From Cercophora sp. LCS_1 (taxonomy: Eukaryota; Ascomycota; Sordariomycetes; Sordariales; Lasiosphaeriaceae), in contig JAPZLL010000026.1 of assembly GCA_036250225.1 (NCBI GenBank), positions 124,001 to 188,000 on the forward strand: a stretch of 64,000 bases of DNA, given 5' to 3'. The translations under genes and the position numbers were made by a program. Every line of letters starts with the position of its first letter. Position 1 is the first letter of the stretch. The notes under the pieces were generated by a model. That model ran no database searches. It was not told where the DNA came from and saw only the letters and a list, made by a program, of their open reading frames with translations. Below are positions 11,774-21,614 of this stretch, one piece after another.

Positions 11774-13785
11774 ATGTCGCGTCCCTCGTACGGGTGCATG
11801 GACACCCTTGCAGCGATCAAAAATGGGACTCTCGTGCACAACGGCATCACAAACGAGACATTGCAGTCCACCGGGTGGCTTTGGGAGGGCCGAATCGCGA
11901 GGTTACTTCCACATGTTGTGAGGGATAGCATCATCGCAATGACATACAAGGGTAAGATTTAGATTGAAAGGGCTCTAATCTATCACAGCTATCTGCTAAC
12001 ACATGAATCGGGATTCCAGGAACTATGCAATAATCTGGAGCTCAACCCACTTGAAACTGCCTTGAACCTCGTTACAAATTGGATATTTCCGTTGGCAATC
12101 CTGTTTAGCCTCCCCTATGACTCGCTACACGGCAAAGGGAAATTCCGGGGAACATTCGGCGCCGTCTCAAACTGGCTAGGCTCGCCTCAAACCGCCATGA
12201 CGGCAACCATCTTCAACTTTTGGCAAATTCTAAACTGCCACGATAAAGCGGACCGCGGCGTCCCGGAGGATGCCTACTACACTCTCAGCTGCTTCAACCA
12301 GTTGATCTTGCCGACAGAGACTGGCAATAGCTCGCAACTCAACTCAGAGTTCGAGACTCTGTTCAGGCCGCTCCGGGACGGAGAAGACAACAACGAATAT
12401 CGGAATCGGGATATCGAGTACACACAACATCTTCTTGCACTGTTGGCTGCAAGACTTCGTGAGCTGCGTCGTCGCACCGTCGTGCCAATGATGCTGAGTC
12501 TTGGTATTTTTCTCGGAGCGGCCATCATTTCGATATATCTGGCGTTCGGAGAAGCCGGCGCCGGCATCGACGCTACTTCACTGACGCTTGGTCTCCTCTT
12601 CACTTGGCTGCCCATGATTGTAATATGCACAATCATAGACCGAAACCCAGTGTCCTCGGGCCGCACCAGGGAGATCATGCAGCGGTGGCTGTTCAACATC
12701 AACGCCGTTCGGGAGTGGAAGGAAAGCCTTGGAGGGCCCGACCAACATGCAGAGCCTCGATGGTGGCCGTCCGGCAGTCTCAGCCTGGAGATGGCCGCCG
12801 CGAGGGAGAGTCCACCACAGAGGTGATTGCGGCGGCAGACCCCGCCGTTGAAGAGCCGACACCTAAGAATCCCACGGCGGAGGCGGTGCCCGTGGAAGAG
12901 TCTCCAACACAGGGGTCCGCCCAGGAAGAGCCCTCCGGAGGACAACCCTCCGCAAAAGAAGTCAGAAAAGAAATGCCGCTGGAAGAGGACGACATACCCG
13001 ACCATTTCAAGATTGGAGAGTTTGTTGGTCAAGGCCGACAGTCGCACTATTGTGGTCTCACCCTCGCAACCATCTCGTGCGTCGAGGACCCGTCGAGGAT
13101 CAGGGATGGCAGTCGGGGCACTCCCCTAGCCAAGGACGACGAGTTGGCACAGAATGCCATCCTCAAACTCCAAAGTCGGCGACCGAGGCAGTGGTTGTAC
13201 TCGGCCGTCTTGGCTTACCTGCTGGTCATGATACCGCTCTTCATGGCCTTCATCGCCGCATTCGTCTCGCCGACGGCCGGCATCGGCTGCTGGTCCGGGA
13301 GTATACTGCTCTTTGCCACGCTAAGCAGTTTTAGCTGGGTCGTGTCGCTCTTCATCAAGTCGTGTGGATCCAAGATGAGGATCGTGTGCCACGTCGTAAA
13401 CGCGTGTGCCCTCCTCTTCTTGGTCTTTTTCACGGCAGTGGTTGTGAGTGCCCTTGACCTAGGATTTATTTATCTTGGTGAAGAAGCTAACGGATACCAG
13501 CTTAGTGGCGCAACCAACAACTGCTACTGCAACACAACGTGGTTTGCCTACCCCTATTCTGGCGGTTACATGACGTTTGGCGGCTTCGAGTTCGTGCGAG
13601 AGAACTATGACGTCGTGATGCCCTGCGCACTGGCTGCCACATTTGGTTTTGCTGTCGCCCTTGGCTTCTTCATCTTTGAGATGATCTATTGGCTCAAGTG
13701 CAAACATCTGTGGAAGACGAACGGGCGGGGGAGGCCGATTCCCCTGCGTGCGACATTCCACGCCGAAACGTTTTGGCTTGAATGA
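11774..13785 (+). pseudogene. Large polytopic membrane protein of an orphan fungal family, frameshifted
   Basis: A first exon from ATG 11774 reads MSRPSYGCMDTLAAIKNGTL, and a GTAAGA donor follows at 11952. The next coding block starts at 12020 (ELCNNLELNPLETALNLVTN) after a CTAAC branch site and CCAG acceptor, but the phases disagree by one base. That block contains several TM segments (FPLAILFSLPYDSL, VVPMMLSLGIFLGAAIISIY, LTLGLLFTWLPMIVICTII) and runs to 12826. At about 12805 coding content moves to another frame (EVIAAADPAVEEPTPKNP, FKIGEFVGQGRQSHYCGL, then four further TM segments) to the stop at 13785. I recall the combined order as typical of polytopic membrane proteins of unknown function in ascomycetes. 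Two frame conflicts suggest a pseudogene, though an unrecognised intron or assembly error could explain one of them. Confidence 0.6.
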
Positions 13786-13963
13786 TTGCACTGTTGAACG
13801 AGATATCAGGTGGAAGAATGCGAAGAGAGTGAGACAAGGTGGCTGAAACCTGCCCAATCAAAATTCTGGTCTCGTCGGGTTTCGCACAATGACGTGGTCC
13901 ACTTCCACGGGTTTTTCTGCGATTGGCTGAGGAAGCGGGGAAAGCCTGGTGAAGTTCGACGAC

Positions 13964-15673
13964 ATGGCTTCCATCCAGCAAGGGGACCTCCATCCGTTCG
14001 CATCGACACACTTCACCGATAATCCGTTTTCTTTGCTTCGTCAATACGGCGACCCTCCCAAGATGAAAAGGCTTCCTCCCGAAGTCATGGACAACATCTT
14101 GTCCAAGATGAGGCCCGTGATCGGCTCCCATGATGCCGATTCGAAATCCGAGGCGATGGCTTCCCGACGAACCCTCCTGTCCTTTGCAAAGTCAAGCCGG
14201 CTGTTTTACGGCCTTGCAATTTGTCATCTCTACCATACCATCATCTTAGACGATCTCATCTCGCTCTTTCGCTTCCTCCGGACCATCGCCCGTAATGGCG
14301 GTCTTGCCAAGATTGTCCAAGTTCTCTGGGTTAGCACGTGCTTGGGCCTTAGCCACCTTGGTTGTGACGACGGTGAACTCGAATCCAACAATATCATCGC
14401 CGAAATCACCCCAGATGATGAAGCCTACGCTTACTTGGAACGGTGTTTTGGAGGAATGCCCCCACAAAACCGGACATGGAAACGGATGAAATTCGACCCC
14501 GGTCCCGACGACGACGATTACGGCAGCATGGGTGAGTCAGCATTAGCATTGGTATTCTGCCTAGCGACCGGCATCCACACGCTCCACCTGGACTCGTTTT
14601 GGGCATTCGGCACGCCCGATCCCTTTAACACTGGAAAGGGGCTACTCTCGTTTTTCGACCATTCTCACCGCGACGGCTTCCCGTTGCTTGAGAATCTGGA
14701 CACGCTGGTAGTATCCGTTCCGGAGGGTGTCTACTTTGTGTTGGAGGCGGAGAATTACCAGAGTCTCATGCGTTTTGGCAAAATTCGACATTTGCAACTG
14801 TCTGACCCGGAATGGAAGCTCGATTACCCCGAGCACTGGAGTTCTGTCAGGACCCTTCGGCTCGTCTATCTCAGCTCGGCACTGCTGGAACTCCCGGAGT
14901 GGCTGGAAAAACTCCACCAACAAGGGGCCCGCCTCGCAACCCTCGATCTCATTTTCGATCAAGATGCGGACTACGGCTGGGATATGGAATCTTTGTTCCC
15001 TCAGCTCAGCACGTGCATCGTACTCTACGCCGCTACGCTCCAGAATCTCACGTTAGTGGTTGACGATGCTGACTCTACTCTACGCGCCATCGAGACCTTG
15101 GAATGTCTCCCAAAGCTTCGCTCCCTCAAGACGTTGCACATATCCATTGCCTTTTTACTCTCCTTTCGCCCTTTTCCCGAGAGGCCAGAGGTGTGGGACG
15201 CGTTGCCAGAGTCTCTAGAGGTCCTGAGCCTGGAGCAACGATATACTGACTGGACCAGCTGGCGGCGAGAGAGAAAGGACCACGGCCACGGCCACGGCGA
15301 GTATCTGAAGCTTAATAATAGAAAGCTCCAGCCCGGAGATATCCGCGAATGGGGAATGTCGAACCACAGGGGGCTCCCCCTTTGGGAGGGTTTCCAAGAG
15401 CTCGCCAGGAACACACTCCTTCAGCTCGTGTTTCACAGCGGGCACAAACTCTTCAACCTGGGGGAGGTTCGTGTGGCGCTGCAACGGGAGGCCGAAGAGC
15501 CTTGTTTTGTGAACGAGAAGGACCTTGTTGGTTTTGGAACCGTGTCAAGTTCGTTGTTGCCGGCAGGGAGAAGGCCTTTCGCTCAATGGGAAAGGGGCCA
15601 CCTGCGGATTCCCTGGGTTGACCAAGTTTGTTGTTCGACGGTGCAGGCGATGAACGGGCCGTTACGTTGTTGA
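13964..15673 (+). CDS. F-box/LRR-like protein
   Basis: An uninterrupted 569-residue frame starts at ATG 13964; an internal ATG at 14063 (MKRLPPEVMDNILSKMRP) is an alternative start. The segment LPPEVMDNILSKM with a following helical stretch (LLSFAKSSRLFYGLAICHLY) resembles an F-box-like module. The rest is leucine-rich with repeat-like strands such as LESLVVSVPE-type turns and SSVRTLRLVYLSSALLELPE. F-box/LRR proteins usually serve as substrate adaptors of SCF ubiquitin ligases. That role is inferred here, because the F-box is weak and the substrate unknown. It lies between the two protease/membrane modules. Confidence 0.65.
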   Translation: MASIQQGDLHPFASTHFTDNPFSLLRQYGDPPKMKRLPPEVMDNILSKMRPVIGSHDADSKSEAMASRRTLLSFAKSSRLFYGLAICHLYHTIILDDLISLFRFLRTIARNGGLAKIVQVLWVSTCLGLSHLGCDDGELESNNIIAEITPDDEAYAYLERCFGGMPPQNRTWKRMKFDPGPDDDDYGSMGESALALVFCLATGIHTLHLDSFWAFGTPDPFNTGKGLLSFFDHSHRDGFPLLENLDTLVVSVPEGVYFVLEAENYQSLMRFGKIRHLQLSDPEWKLDYPEHWSSVRTLRLVYLSSALLELPEWLEKLHQQGARLATLDLIFDQDADYGWDMESLFPQLSTCIVLYAATLQNLTLVVDDADSTLRAIETLECLPKLRSLKTLHISIAFLLSFRPFPERPEVWDALPESLEVLSLEQRYTDWTSWRRERKDHGHGHGEYLKLNNRKLQPGDIREWGMSNHRGLPLWEGFQELARNTLLQLVFHSGHKLFNLGEVRVALQREAEEPCFVNEKDLVGFGTVSSSLLPAGRRPFAQWERGHLRIPWVDQVCCSTVQAMNGPLRC

Positions 15674-15941
15674 TGGCTACGGTGACAATACCCCAGGCAC
15701 AAATTGGTACTCGTAATGGGGCTCGGTATCTCATAGAAATATTTGACACGCAGGTTTCTCTACGTGCTGCTGCGAATGGCCCTAACGTATAGTGTGATCA
15801 CTCCAAGCGGCGGATAGGATGGCGGACTCGCTAAGGTATCTAGGCACTCAGCGAAGCAAGTCGTCACCCACTCAGTCAATAAAAGGTTTAGCCCGGTGAA
15901 AAGGTACCTCCGATATTCTAGCGTCGACTATGTCAAATCTG

Positions 15942-18900
15942 CTATGATGCTCCCAGTTGTCCGTCTAACTCTCCCTCTCCCAGGTTTTCGTGAACCTTTT
16001 GAACATCAACAAACTCCGCCGTCTGCACAGGACCCTCATCATCGAGAGCCTCAACATACGCAACCCTTCGCCTCTGAATACGATAATGCCCTTTTTGTTC
16101 CAATATAACCCTGTCCAGCGAGCCTCCAAAAGATGACATCGACCCAGCGAGAACGCCACATATTCTCAACGAAAGGCCTCGATGTTCGTTATTGCGTTTG
16201 CGTCCTTTCAACAACCACGACAGACCACCAGATAATAGCACCTTGAGCAAAGCCTCCATCAGGGACGACAGAATCTGGGTCTGAAAGCTGTAGCTCAGTC
16301 GTTTCTCCGTTGATATCGCCCCGACAAATAGGACCAGCAGGACGTTGAACGCCCAGCTGAAAATGGCTAAAACCATGGATGGGGTTGCCGGGGCCGAGCC
16401 GCGGAAAGGACCTCGCAACGGTCGCGTAGCCGTTTCGTGTGTGAAGAACAAGCTGTAAGGCAGAACCCCTTCCTTTGCGATCTCTTTCTTGAAGGACGTC
16501 ACGTTGTTTGTCTCGGTGCTGACGTTTGCCAAGAAGGAAAGGGCGACAGCGAATTTAGCCCAGCTCCTGACAAGGTGGACGCTTGTAAGCTGCGGGAGAG
16601 AAGTCATCAACAACGCAATGACCATGCCCAAGATGATAACCATTTTCAACGAGCCCATTGCCCGTTCGAGTTTCGACGGGAGACGGGCGACGTGCCTGCT
16701 CGACCAGTTGAGCATCGCACCAATGGTCAACGCAATGACTGCATACGTGGTGGTCATCAATCTGGAACCTCCCGTTTCATCGACTAGGCTTGAGGTATAG
16801 ATGCCGAACTGAAGAGCGTTGCCGGAGAGGTTCCCGAAGACCAAGAACATGATGCCGAAAAACAAATTGGGGAGCATCCTCCAACCTCCCTGAAAGATGT
16901 GCTCAAAATAGTTCTTGTCGCCGCCACTCTTGGGAGCTGCCCACGAAGGCCTATTGTTGAGCCGGCGCATATCGCATCGTGAGGCCATGAGATCTTTCAC
17001 GGCGGCAGCCGCGCTGAAAGCTAAATAGCAGGCCAAACCTGCTCCAGCGAGGATTCCAGGTATGCCATGGAGGAAGAAGAGTCTGAAAACTGCTCTCCAG
17101 ACTCGACTCAATACTCCACTGGCACTGCTGTGGGTGATGAGGAGTTGTGCGATCCCCATGACCCAAGCGGTCGAGGAGCTTGCGTCATTTGGCGTCAAAT
17201 CATACCATTCGCAGTCCATCATTTCAGATGCCGCTTCTCTTGTAGTGAAGGCTGCAAGAAATATGGGGGGCAGCGCCATACACACGATGAGTGTTGATGC
17301 ATCAGAGAAAAACCCTGAGATAGTGGAGAGATGACCCTGCCAGGGGACTCTGGAGTAGATCTCCGCCAGGACTCCGATGGCAAATGTCGGCTCGGAGGCC
17401 GAGAAGAGCAGTGTGAGAATGGCTAGGGAGTTCAAGATAAGGAAGAAGGCGGCCACTGAGATAGTAATAGCCAATAGCGGCTTGACATCTTGCTGGCGTC
17501 GACTGCAATTGGAGTTTTCTGGACGAGGTTCGTCGACTTCCAAGCTGCATGTAGCTGTTTTGTCCTTGAGGTGCGGGTGGTCCTTTGCAATCCGCCGCTG
17601 GCGACTTTGGCTGCATGTGGTCACGCTTTCGGTGGTTGACGCCGCCCTCGATAGGCTCGGCCTTGTAAAGGAACCATTATCTTCCAATTTCTTCGTGGAG
17701 AAAGTGTCCGCAATGTTCTTTGCCGGGAGCAGCACGGTTAGACCAGTTGTCGGGCTACCTGCTACCACGTATCCAAGAACCTTGTCGGTAGTAGCATCTC
17801 GTACCCAGGTGCCACAGTCTCCAGGAGCAAGTGGTCGGGCTAGTTTGGCCACATGCGCAACCTCAAATGTTCCTGAATGGGGCATGCGAATGAACGAGCA
17901 AGTTGCCGACAGTGCGCCACCAATGGTTCCGCCTTCGGGAGTCAAGACTTTGATCGGACAGTCCGTCGTCGGTGGTGGACTAGCGCTGTCCGAGAATTCG
18001 CTGAGCGGAACCGTGTTGATGCCCCCAAGGTCTACTTCACTGGTGTGGATGCCGCCGGTGTCTAACTCGATCAGAGCCGAGTCCAGCCGTTTGTCGAGCA
18101 TCGCGACCCGACCAACCCTGACGACGCCTTCTCCCACGGCGACATGGTTTAAGTGTTTGTCGATGCTGAGATCGGTCGTCAGTTCCTCCAGCTTTAAGGC
18201 CAGCTCGGCGGAGAATATGTCTTCGTCGATCTTGTCGAGGTTTTGAGGCGAAGTTTGACCAGAGTCAACTGAGCATGGCTCGGACGCATTCGATTCTGGG
18301 GTTGCGCTTCCACGACTTGTAGCCTGAACGAGTTCATCTTCAACTTCATCGTCGCCGCTGTCATCGAAGTCGCTTAGCCCAGTGGCATCCCAACCAATGG
18401 GCCCCCTCGGTAGGCTCGTATCCTTCGCAGTGGACGATGCTACGATATCGGGTGGCTCTGCATCTATGGTATCGGTGCGGGACAAGAAGTGCCCGACTGT
18501 GTGGAGATAGTAGTTCCCTTCGTGATGAATCACGCCACCTGCGACAGCATGACTGAGCGTTTCCTCGTTGCCATTTCGAAGGGACACCTGAAGTCGGGTT
18601 CCAGCAATCAGTCCCTGTATTCTCGCAAACACCTCGGGCCTTTCGTTCTCGCTGCCGGTCTTTGGTGTTGAGGCACAGTCGATGGAGTCTGAAGACTCGC
18701 TTCCAAGCACTTGAAGATGCTCCGACTCGGCCTTCAAGTCCATGTGCCCAATCTCGAAGCCAGGAAACTCTTTCATAATGCCGCTTTTGTTGATCATGGA
18801 AAACGCCTCAGTCCTGGCTGTTTCGTCCTCTGAAACGAACATGACCATGGGTTTCGTCTTTTCTGGTGATCGCCCCATCATGAAAAAGGACAAAAGTATC

Positions 18901-19109
18901 ACGCGCCCAGATGTCCGCAGCTGATGCGCGTTGGCGTTGAGATACCCGATGATGGCTTTGCTAACTCGGTTGTTGTAGGCGTCCCGCGCCTCACCGACGG
19001 CCTCGAAAACAAGAATGCTGCGCGAGCCGAGAGGAAGCGCTCCGCGTGGCCGGCCAGTTGAACCAGCGGCATACGGCCAAGTTTGGGGCTTTCGAAGCGT
19101 CAACAACAT
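15942..19109 (-). CDS. GDCG chymotrypsin-like domain fused to an amino-acid-permease-like membrane domain, module copy 2
   Basis: A single 1055-residue frame begins at ATG 19109. Residues 45-135 match the front domain of the 7299-9052 protein (VSKAIIGYLNA, MMGRSPEKTKPMVMF). A protease-like domain follows with His207 (LHTVGHF), Asp343 (RLDSALIEL) and Cys432 in PGDCGTWV; copy 1 has Ser at the last position. GDCGTWVRDATTDKVLGYV aligns with GDSGSWVLDPVTFEVLGHV. After an acidic linker and a Ser-rich stretch, residues 543-1000 contain about ten TM segments. Their motifs (FGNLSGNALQFG, KKEIAKEGVLPYSLFF) resemble fungal APC-type amino acid permeases. The fusion lies within one intronless frame. It may be a membrane-tethered or transporter-linked protease-like protein. 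Activity with Cys as nucleophile is plausible but unproven. It is divergent from the partner gene at 19539. Confidence 0.78.
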   Translation of the reverse strand: MLLTLRKPQTWPYAAGSTGRPRGALPLGSRSILVFEAVGEARDAYNNRVSKAIIGYLNANAHQLRTSGRVILLSFFMMGRSPEKTKPMVMFVSEDETARTEAFSMINKSGIMKEFPGFEIGHMDLKAESEHLQVLGSESSDSIDCASTPKTGSENERPEVFARIQGLIAGTRLQVSLRNGNEETLSHAVAGGVIHHEGNYYLHTVGHFLSRTDTIDAEPPDIVASSTAKDTSLPRGPIGWDATGLSDFDDSGDDEVEDELVQATSRGSATPESNASEPCSVDSGQTSPQNLDKIDEDIFSAELALKLEELTTDLSIDKHLNHVAVGEGVVRVGRVAMLDKRLDSALIELDTGGIHTSEVDLGGINTVPLSEFSDSASPPPTTDCPIKVLTPEGGTIGGALSATCSFIRMPHSGTFEVAHVAKLARPLAPGDCGTWVRDATTDKVLGYVVAGSPTTGLTVLLPAKNIADTFSTKKLEDNGSFTRPSLSRAASTTESVTTCSQSRQRRIAKDHPHLKDKTATCSLEVDEPRPENSNCSRRQQDVKPLLAITISVAAFFLILNSLAILTLLFSASEPTFAIGVLAEIYSRVPWQGHLSTISGFFSDASTLIVCMALPPIFLAAFTTREAASEMMDCEWYDLTPNDASSSTAWVMGIAQLLITHSSASGVLSRVWRAVFRLFFLHGIPGILAGAGLACYLAFSAAAAVKDLMASRCDMRRLNNRPSWAAPKSGGDKNYFEHIFQGGWRMLPNLFFGIMFLVFGNLSGNALQFGIYTSSLVDETGGSRLMTTTYAVIALTIGAMLNWSSRHVARLPSKLERAMGSLKMVIILGMVIALLMTSLPQLTSVHLVRSWAKFAVALSFLANVSTETNNVTSFKKEIAKEGVLPYSLFFTHETATRPLRGPFRGSAPATPSMVLAIFSWAFNVLLVLFVGAISTEKRLSYSFQTQILSSLMEALLKVLLSGGLSWLLKGRKRNNEHRGLSLRICGVLAGSMSSFGGSLDRVILEQKGHYRIQRRRVAYVEALDDEGPVQTAEFVDVQKVHENLGEGELDGQLGAS

Positions 19110-19538
19110 AGCGGCTGCATCGGCGTCGCCAGTGAAGTTGTGAGTCTAACGCATGGAGAACCGTGGAAAGCAATATGAAGGAAAGTGTGGAACCATGAGG
19201 GGGAGAGAATCGAGGAAAAGGAAGTGGAAGGATGGACTTAAACTGAAAATACTGAAATCCAAACATTGTCGGACGGCTGCAAGGGGGCCTTGAGCGTCGA
19301 CAAAAAGAATTGGATAAAAGGTCCGGTTGGTCCTAGCCTAACGCATTATTTGGGCTGTGCAAAGCCCTGTTTCAAATGCCGCCACCACCTCAAGCCCAGC
19401 TGCACAGGGGGCACAAGGCTCGGAGCCCGGTCGGCTGCCTCCCAATTCGTCCCGTTCTCTTCCCCCGCCAGGGAGATAGAGTTGAACCAGCTCAACTCGA
19501 GTTCAAAAAGTCAAAGAGGCCATACAAGATCGATCGCC
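19110..19538. promoter_or_regulatory. Shared divergent promoter region of pair 2
   Basis: This 429 bp gap separates the start codons of the GDCG fusion (-) and its partner (+). No specific element is recognised. Confidence 0.4.
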
Positions 19539-20615
19539 ATGGACGAATCCCTGCAAAAGTACACGATTCCAGATGATGCCAAGTCACAGATCCTCCACTT
19601 GCTATGGAAAAACTGCGAGCGCAAAGCCGACGGAAACCCCGATCTAAATCCATACTTTGAAAACTATTATCGGACACGAACCCAACGATTCTCACGCGAA
19701 GGCGGTATCTACATCTGCATCAGGTCCCATGCCGACGCCCTCGAGGTGGCAACACAGATTCTTCAAGATGCAACCCGAGACACGATCTCCCAGCTCCTCT
19801 CTTCGAGGAATCACATAGACGAGCAAGAGGAACCACTTGACATGCGACCAACACCCGATACCATTGACGCAACGATTGACCTCTGCGCCGGCCTCCTCCT
19901 CATGTGCGAGTTTGGCATCCCGCAATTCGGGTTCTCCGGCTCTAACCCTCTCCCTTGGCCCTCGAACCTCACACTCAGACAGGCAACAGCTGAGCACTTC
20001 TCGCCCAAAAACACAAAAAGTCTCCAACCAGAGAACCCACGCATCCCACGGATCTTCACAGCGAAAAACCTCGTCTCGATTGGCGGCATGAAGATCCGCT
20101 GGACCAATAACCTGGTCGACCACCTGTTGCTATCAGACGACGACCAAACAGTCCTCGTATTTCACCACGTCGCCTTCCTTCAACACCATGACTCTTTTAA
20201 AAAGGGCATCCTCCCCGACGGCCTAGCATCAGAAGCCCTCCGCACATTGGCTCTCTTGTTTCCAACTGCAGGCCACAAATCACGGAAGTGGCTCGAGACG
20301 CAAGCTACGCCCAATGAACCAATTGATCCGCTTCTCACCAAGCTCGGCACCCCTCGTGCACACGATAGACGATTTGAGAGATTTACGTTCTGGCATGACA
20401 GGTTGGTGATCCTGAAGCAGGCGTTTGACGAGTCGAGTCCGAGGGGGTGGAGGCAGTGGTGGAATGACAGGCGGAATTCGGTGCAGTGGTATACGTTTTG
20501 GGTTGCAATTTGGGTGTTTGTCACGGCGTCGGTGTTTGGTTTCGTGCAGAGTGTAGAGGGCGGTCTGCAGGTTTACTTGAGTTGGAAGGGGCTACAAGAT
20601 GGTGGTACGGGATGA
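19539..20615 (+). CDS. C-terminally membrane-anchored partner protein, module copy 2
   Basis: ATG 19539 (CGCCATGGACG) opens a 358-residue intronless frame; the frame extends further upstream but without a good start. A helical N-terminus (IPDDAKSQILHLLW, LNPYFENYYRTR) precedes a central conserved block (FTAKNLVSIGGMKIRWTNNL, VFHHVAFLQHH, LASEALRTLALLFP). The C-terminal block FWHDRLVILKQAFDESSPRG, WWNDRRNSVQWYTFW leads into a single TM segment at about residues 316-337. It is the homologue of the protein at 9809. The layout resembles C-tail-anchored proteins with the soluble domain in the cytosol. The function is unknown. Its constant placement opposite a chymotrypsin-fold protein suggests the two work together. 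Confidence 0.8.
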   Translation: MDESLQKYTIPDDAKSQILHLLWKNCERKADGNPDLNPYFENYYRTRTQRFSREGGIYICIRSHADALEVATQILQDATRDTISQLLSSRNHIDEQEEPLDMRPTPDTIDATIDLCAGLLLMCEFGIPQFGFSGSNPLPWPSNLTLRQATAEHFSPKNTKSLQPENPRIPRIFTAKNLVSIGGMKIRWTNNLVDHLLLSDDDQTVLVFHHVAFLQHHDSFKKGILPDGLASEALRTLALLFPTAGHKSRKWLETQATPNEPIDPLLTKLGTPRAHDRRFERFTFWHDRLVILKQAFDESSPRGWRQWWNDRRNSVQWYTFWVAIWVFVTASVFGFVQSVEGGLQVYLSWKGLQDGGTG

Positions 20616-21344
20616 ATTGGATCAGTTGCGGCTCTTGGAACAGGACTTGAACATTTTCTGTTGCGGATGGTTCCTCCTTGCAATCATTGCAATGTTCAAA
20701 TCCATGTTTATTCCCTTGGATTCCCTGACAACAGTGTGTGGAGCTCTTTCTTTGGATATGTAATCAAGGGGCGCCGTACTCCCTCGACGTCCTGAGTTGA
20801 GACTCTCATGCCCTGAGCACCTCGGGACGGTCCGAAAGGTACAAAGCTCACTGCCGTTTGACGAACCTGCAATCATCCAACTGGATGAGAATTATCATGC
20901 ATTAATTCAGCTTACGAACGTCCCGTTTTTTTTGGATGTACGATCTTCTCGATTAGGCCACACGTATGATCTCACGACAGGTATTCCATGGTTTGGAACC
21001 AGTAAGCAACCAGGTGACCAACACACAAAACACGGCGCGGATCACCGTCCTGAGCAGGTACCTACGTACCTGTCTCCCATGTACTGGGGACGAGGCTCCA
21101 GGGCAAGACGGATACTCTTCAACCCCGAAATTCGAAGTATAGTTGACACTGTAGACTCAGGACCACGAGTGAGAGACCCGGAGTGCCGCGGAACCCGTTC
21201 ATCGAGTCTCTTTCCGGAGCAAATTACAACTACAGCAGCTTTTGTAGATAAAAGAACGTGCCTCCCCTTCAAGCTCTCAACTCTCACCGGCTCAAACCAA
21301 ACAATCTGAACACAAAGCAAACCAATACCTCTCCATCCTTCACC
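20616..21344. other. Intergenic, upstream region of Kex2-repeat precursor 1
   Basis: No gene is recognised. The open frame from 20797 on the plus strand has no family pattern. The right half should carry the promoter of the peptide precursor at 21345; no canonical TATAAA was found. Confidence 0.4.
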
Positions 21345-21614
21345 ATGAAGATCACAGGACTCATTCTCGCTCTTGCCTCCATTGCCCTGGCAGCCCCGTC
21401 GCCCGGCAATAGCCCCTCCAATCCCATTCGCGAGCCCAGGGATATCGATGAGGCAGGACCGATTCCGCCTGGATGGAAGCGTGACTCTGACAACGGACCC
21501 CTTCCTCCTGGGTGGAAGCGTGACTCTGATAACGGACCTCTTCCTCCTGGGTGGAAGCGTGAGTCCGAGGCCGCTACCGAAAACGGACCCCTTCCTCCCG
21601 GTTGGAAGGCCTGA
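21345..21614 (+). CDS. Kex2-processed repeat secreted peptide precursor 1
   Basis: ATG 21345 (TTCACCATGAAG) opens an 89-residue protein. Residues 1-17 (MKITGLILALASIALAA) are a signal peptide. A short pro-region is followed by four copies of a nonapeptide, GPIPPGWKR once and GPLPPGW(K) three times. Three copies are followed by a KR Kex2 site and separated by acidic spacers (DSDN, ESEAATEN); the last copy ends in KA at the stop. The expected products are short GPxPPGW peptides secreted after Kex2 and carboxypeptidase trimming. It shares its signal peptide and PPxWKR core with the precursor at 52914, so the two are paralogues. Alpha-type pheromone is an alternative, but the core lacks the usual two cysteines. 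The receptor and role are unknown. Confidence 0.8.
   Translation: MKITGLILALASIALAAPSPGNSPSNPIREPRDIDEAGPIPPGWKRDSDNGPLPPGWKRDSDNGPLPPGWKRESEAATENGPLPPGWKA
21463..21607 (+). repeat. Coding tandem repeat in Kex2-repeat precursor 1
   Basis: Four near-identical units encode the GPxPPGWK core with DSDN or ESEAATEN spacers. Nucleotide identity between units is high (CCTCCTGGGTGGAAGCGTGA recurs), which points to recent tandem duplication. Confidence 0.8.

Noticed and set aside
15942..19109. Two separate genes (protease-like and permease) instead of a fusion
   Set aside because: The frame is continuous with no stop, start-site cluster or intron signal between the halves. A single gene is the simpler reading, though RNA evidence is needed.
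9809..20615. The single-TM partner proteins as gasdermins
   Set aside because: They show no gasdermin sequence order, and their one clear hydrophobic segment is a C-terminal TM helix, not amphipathic pore strands.
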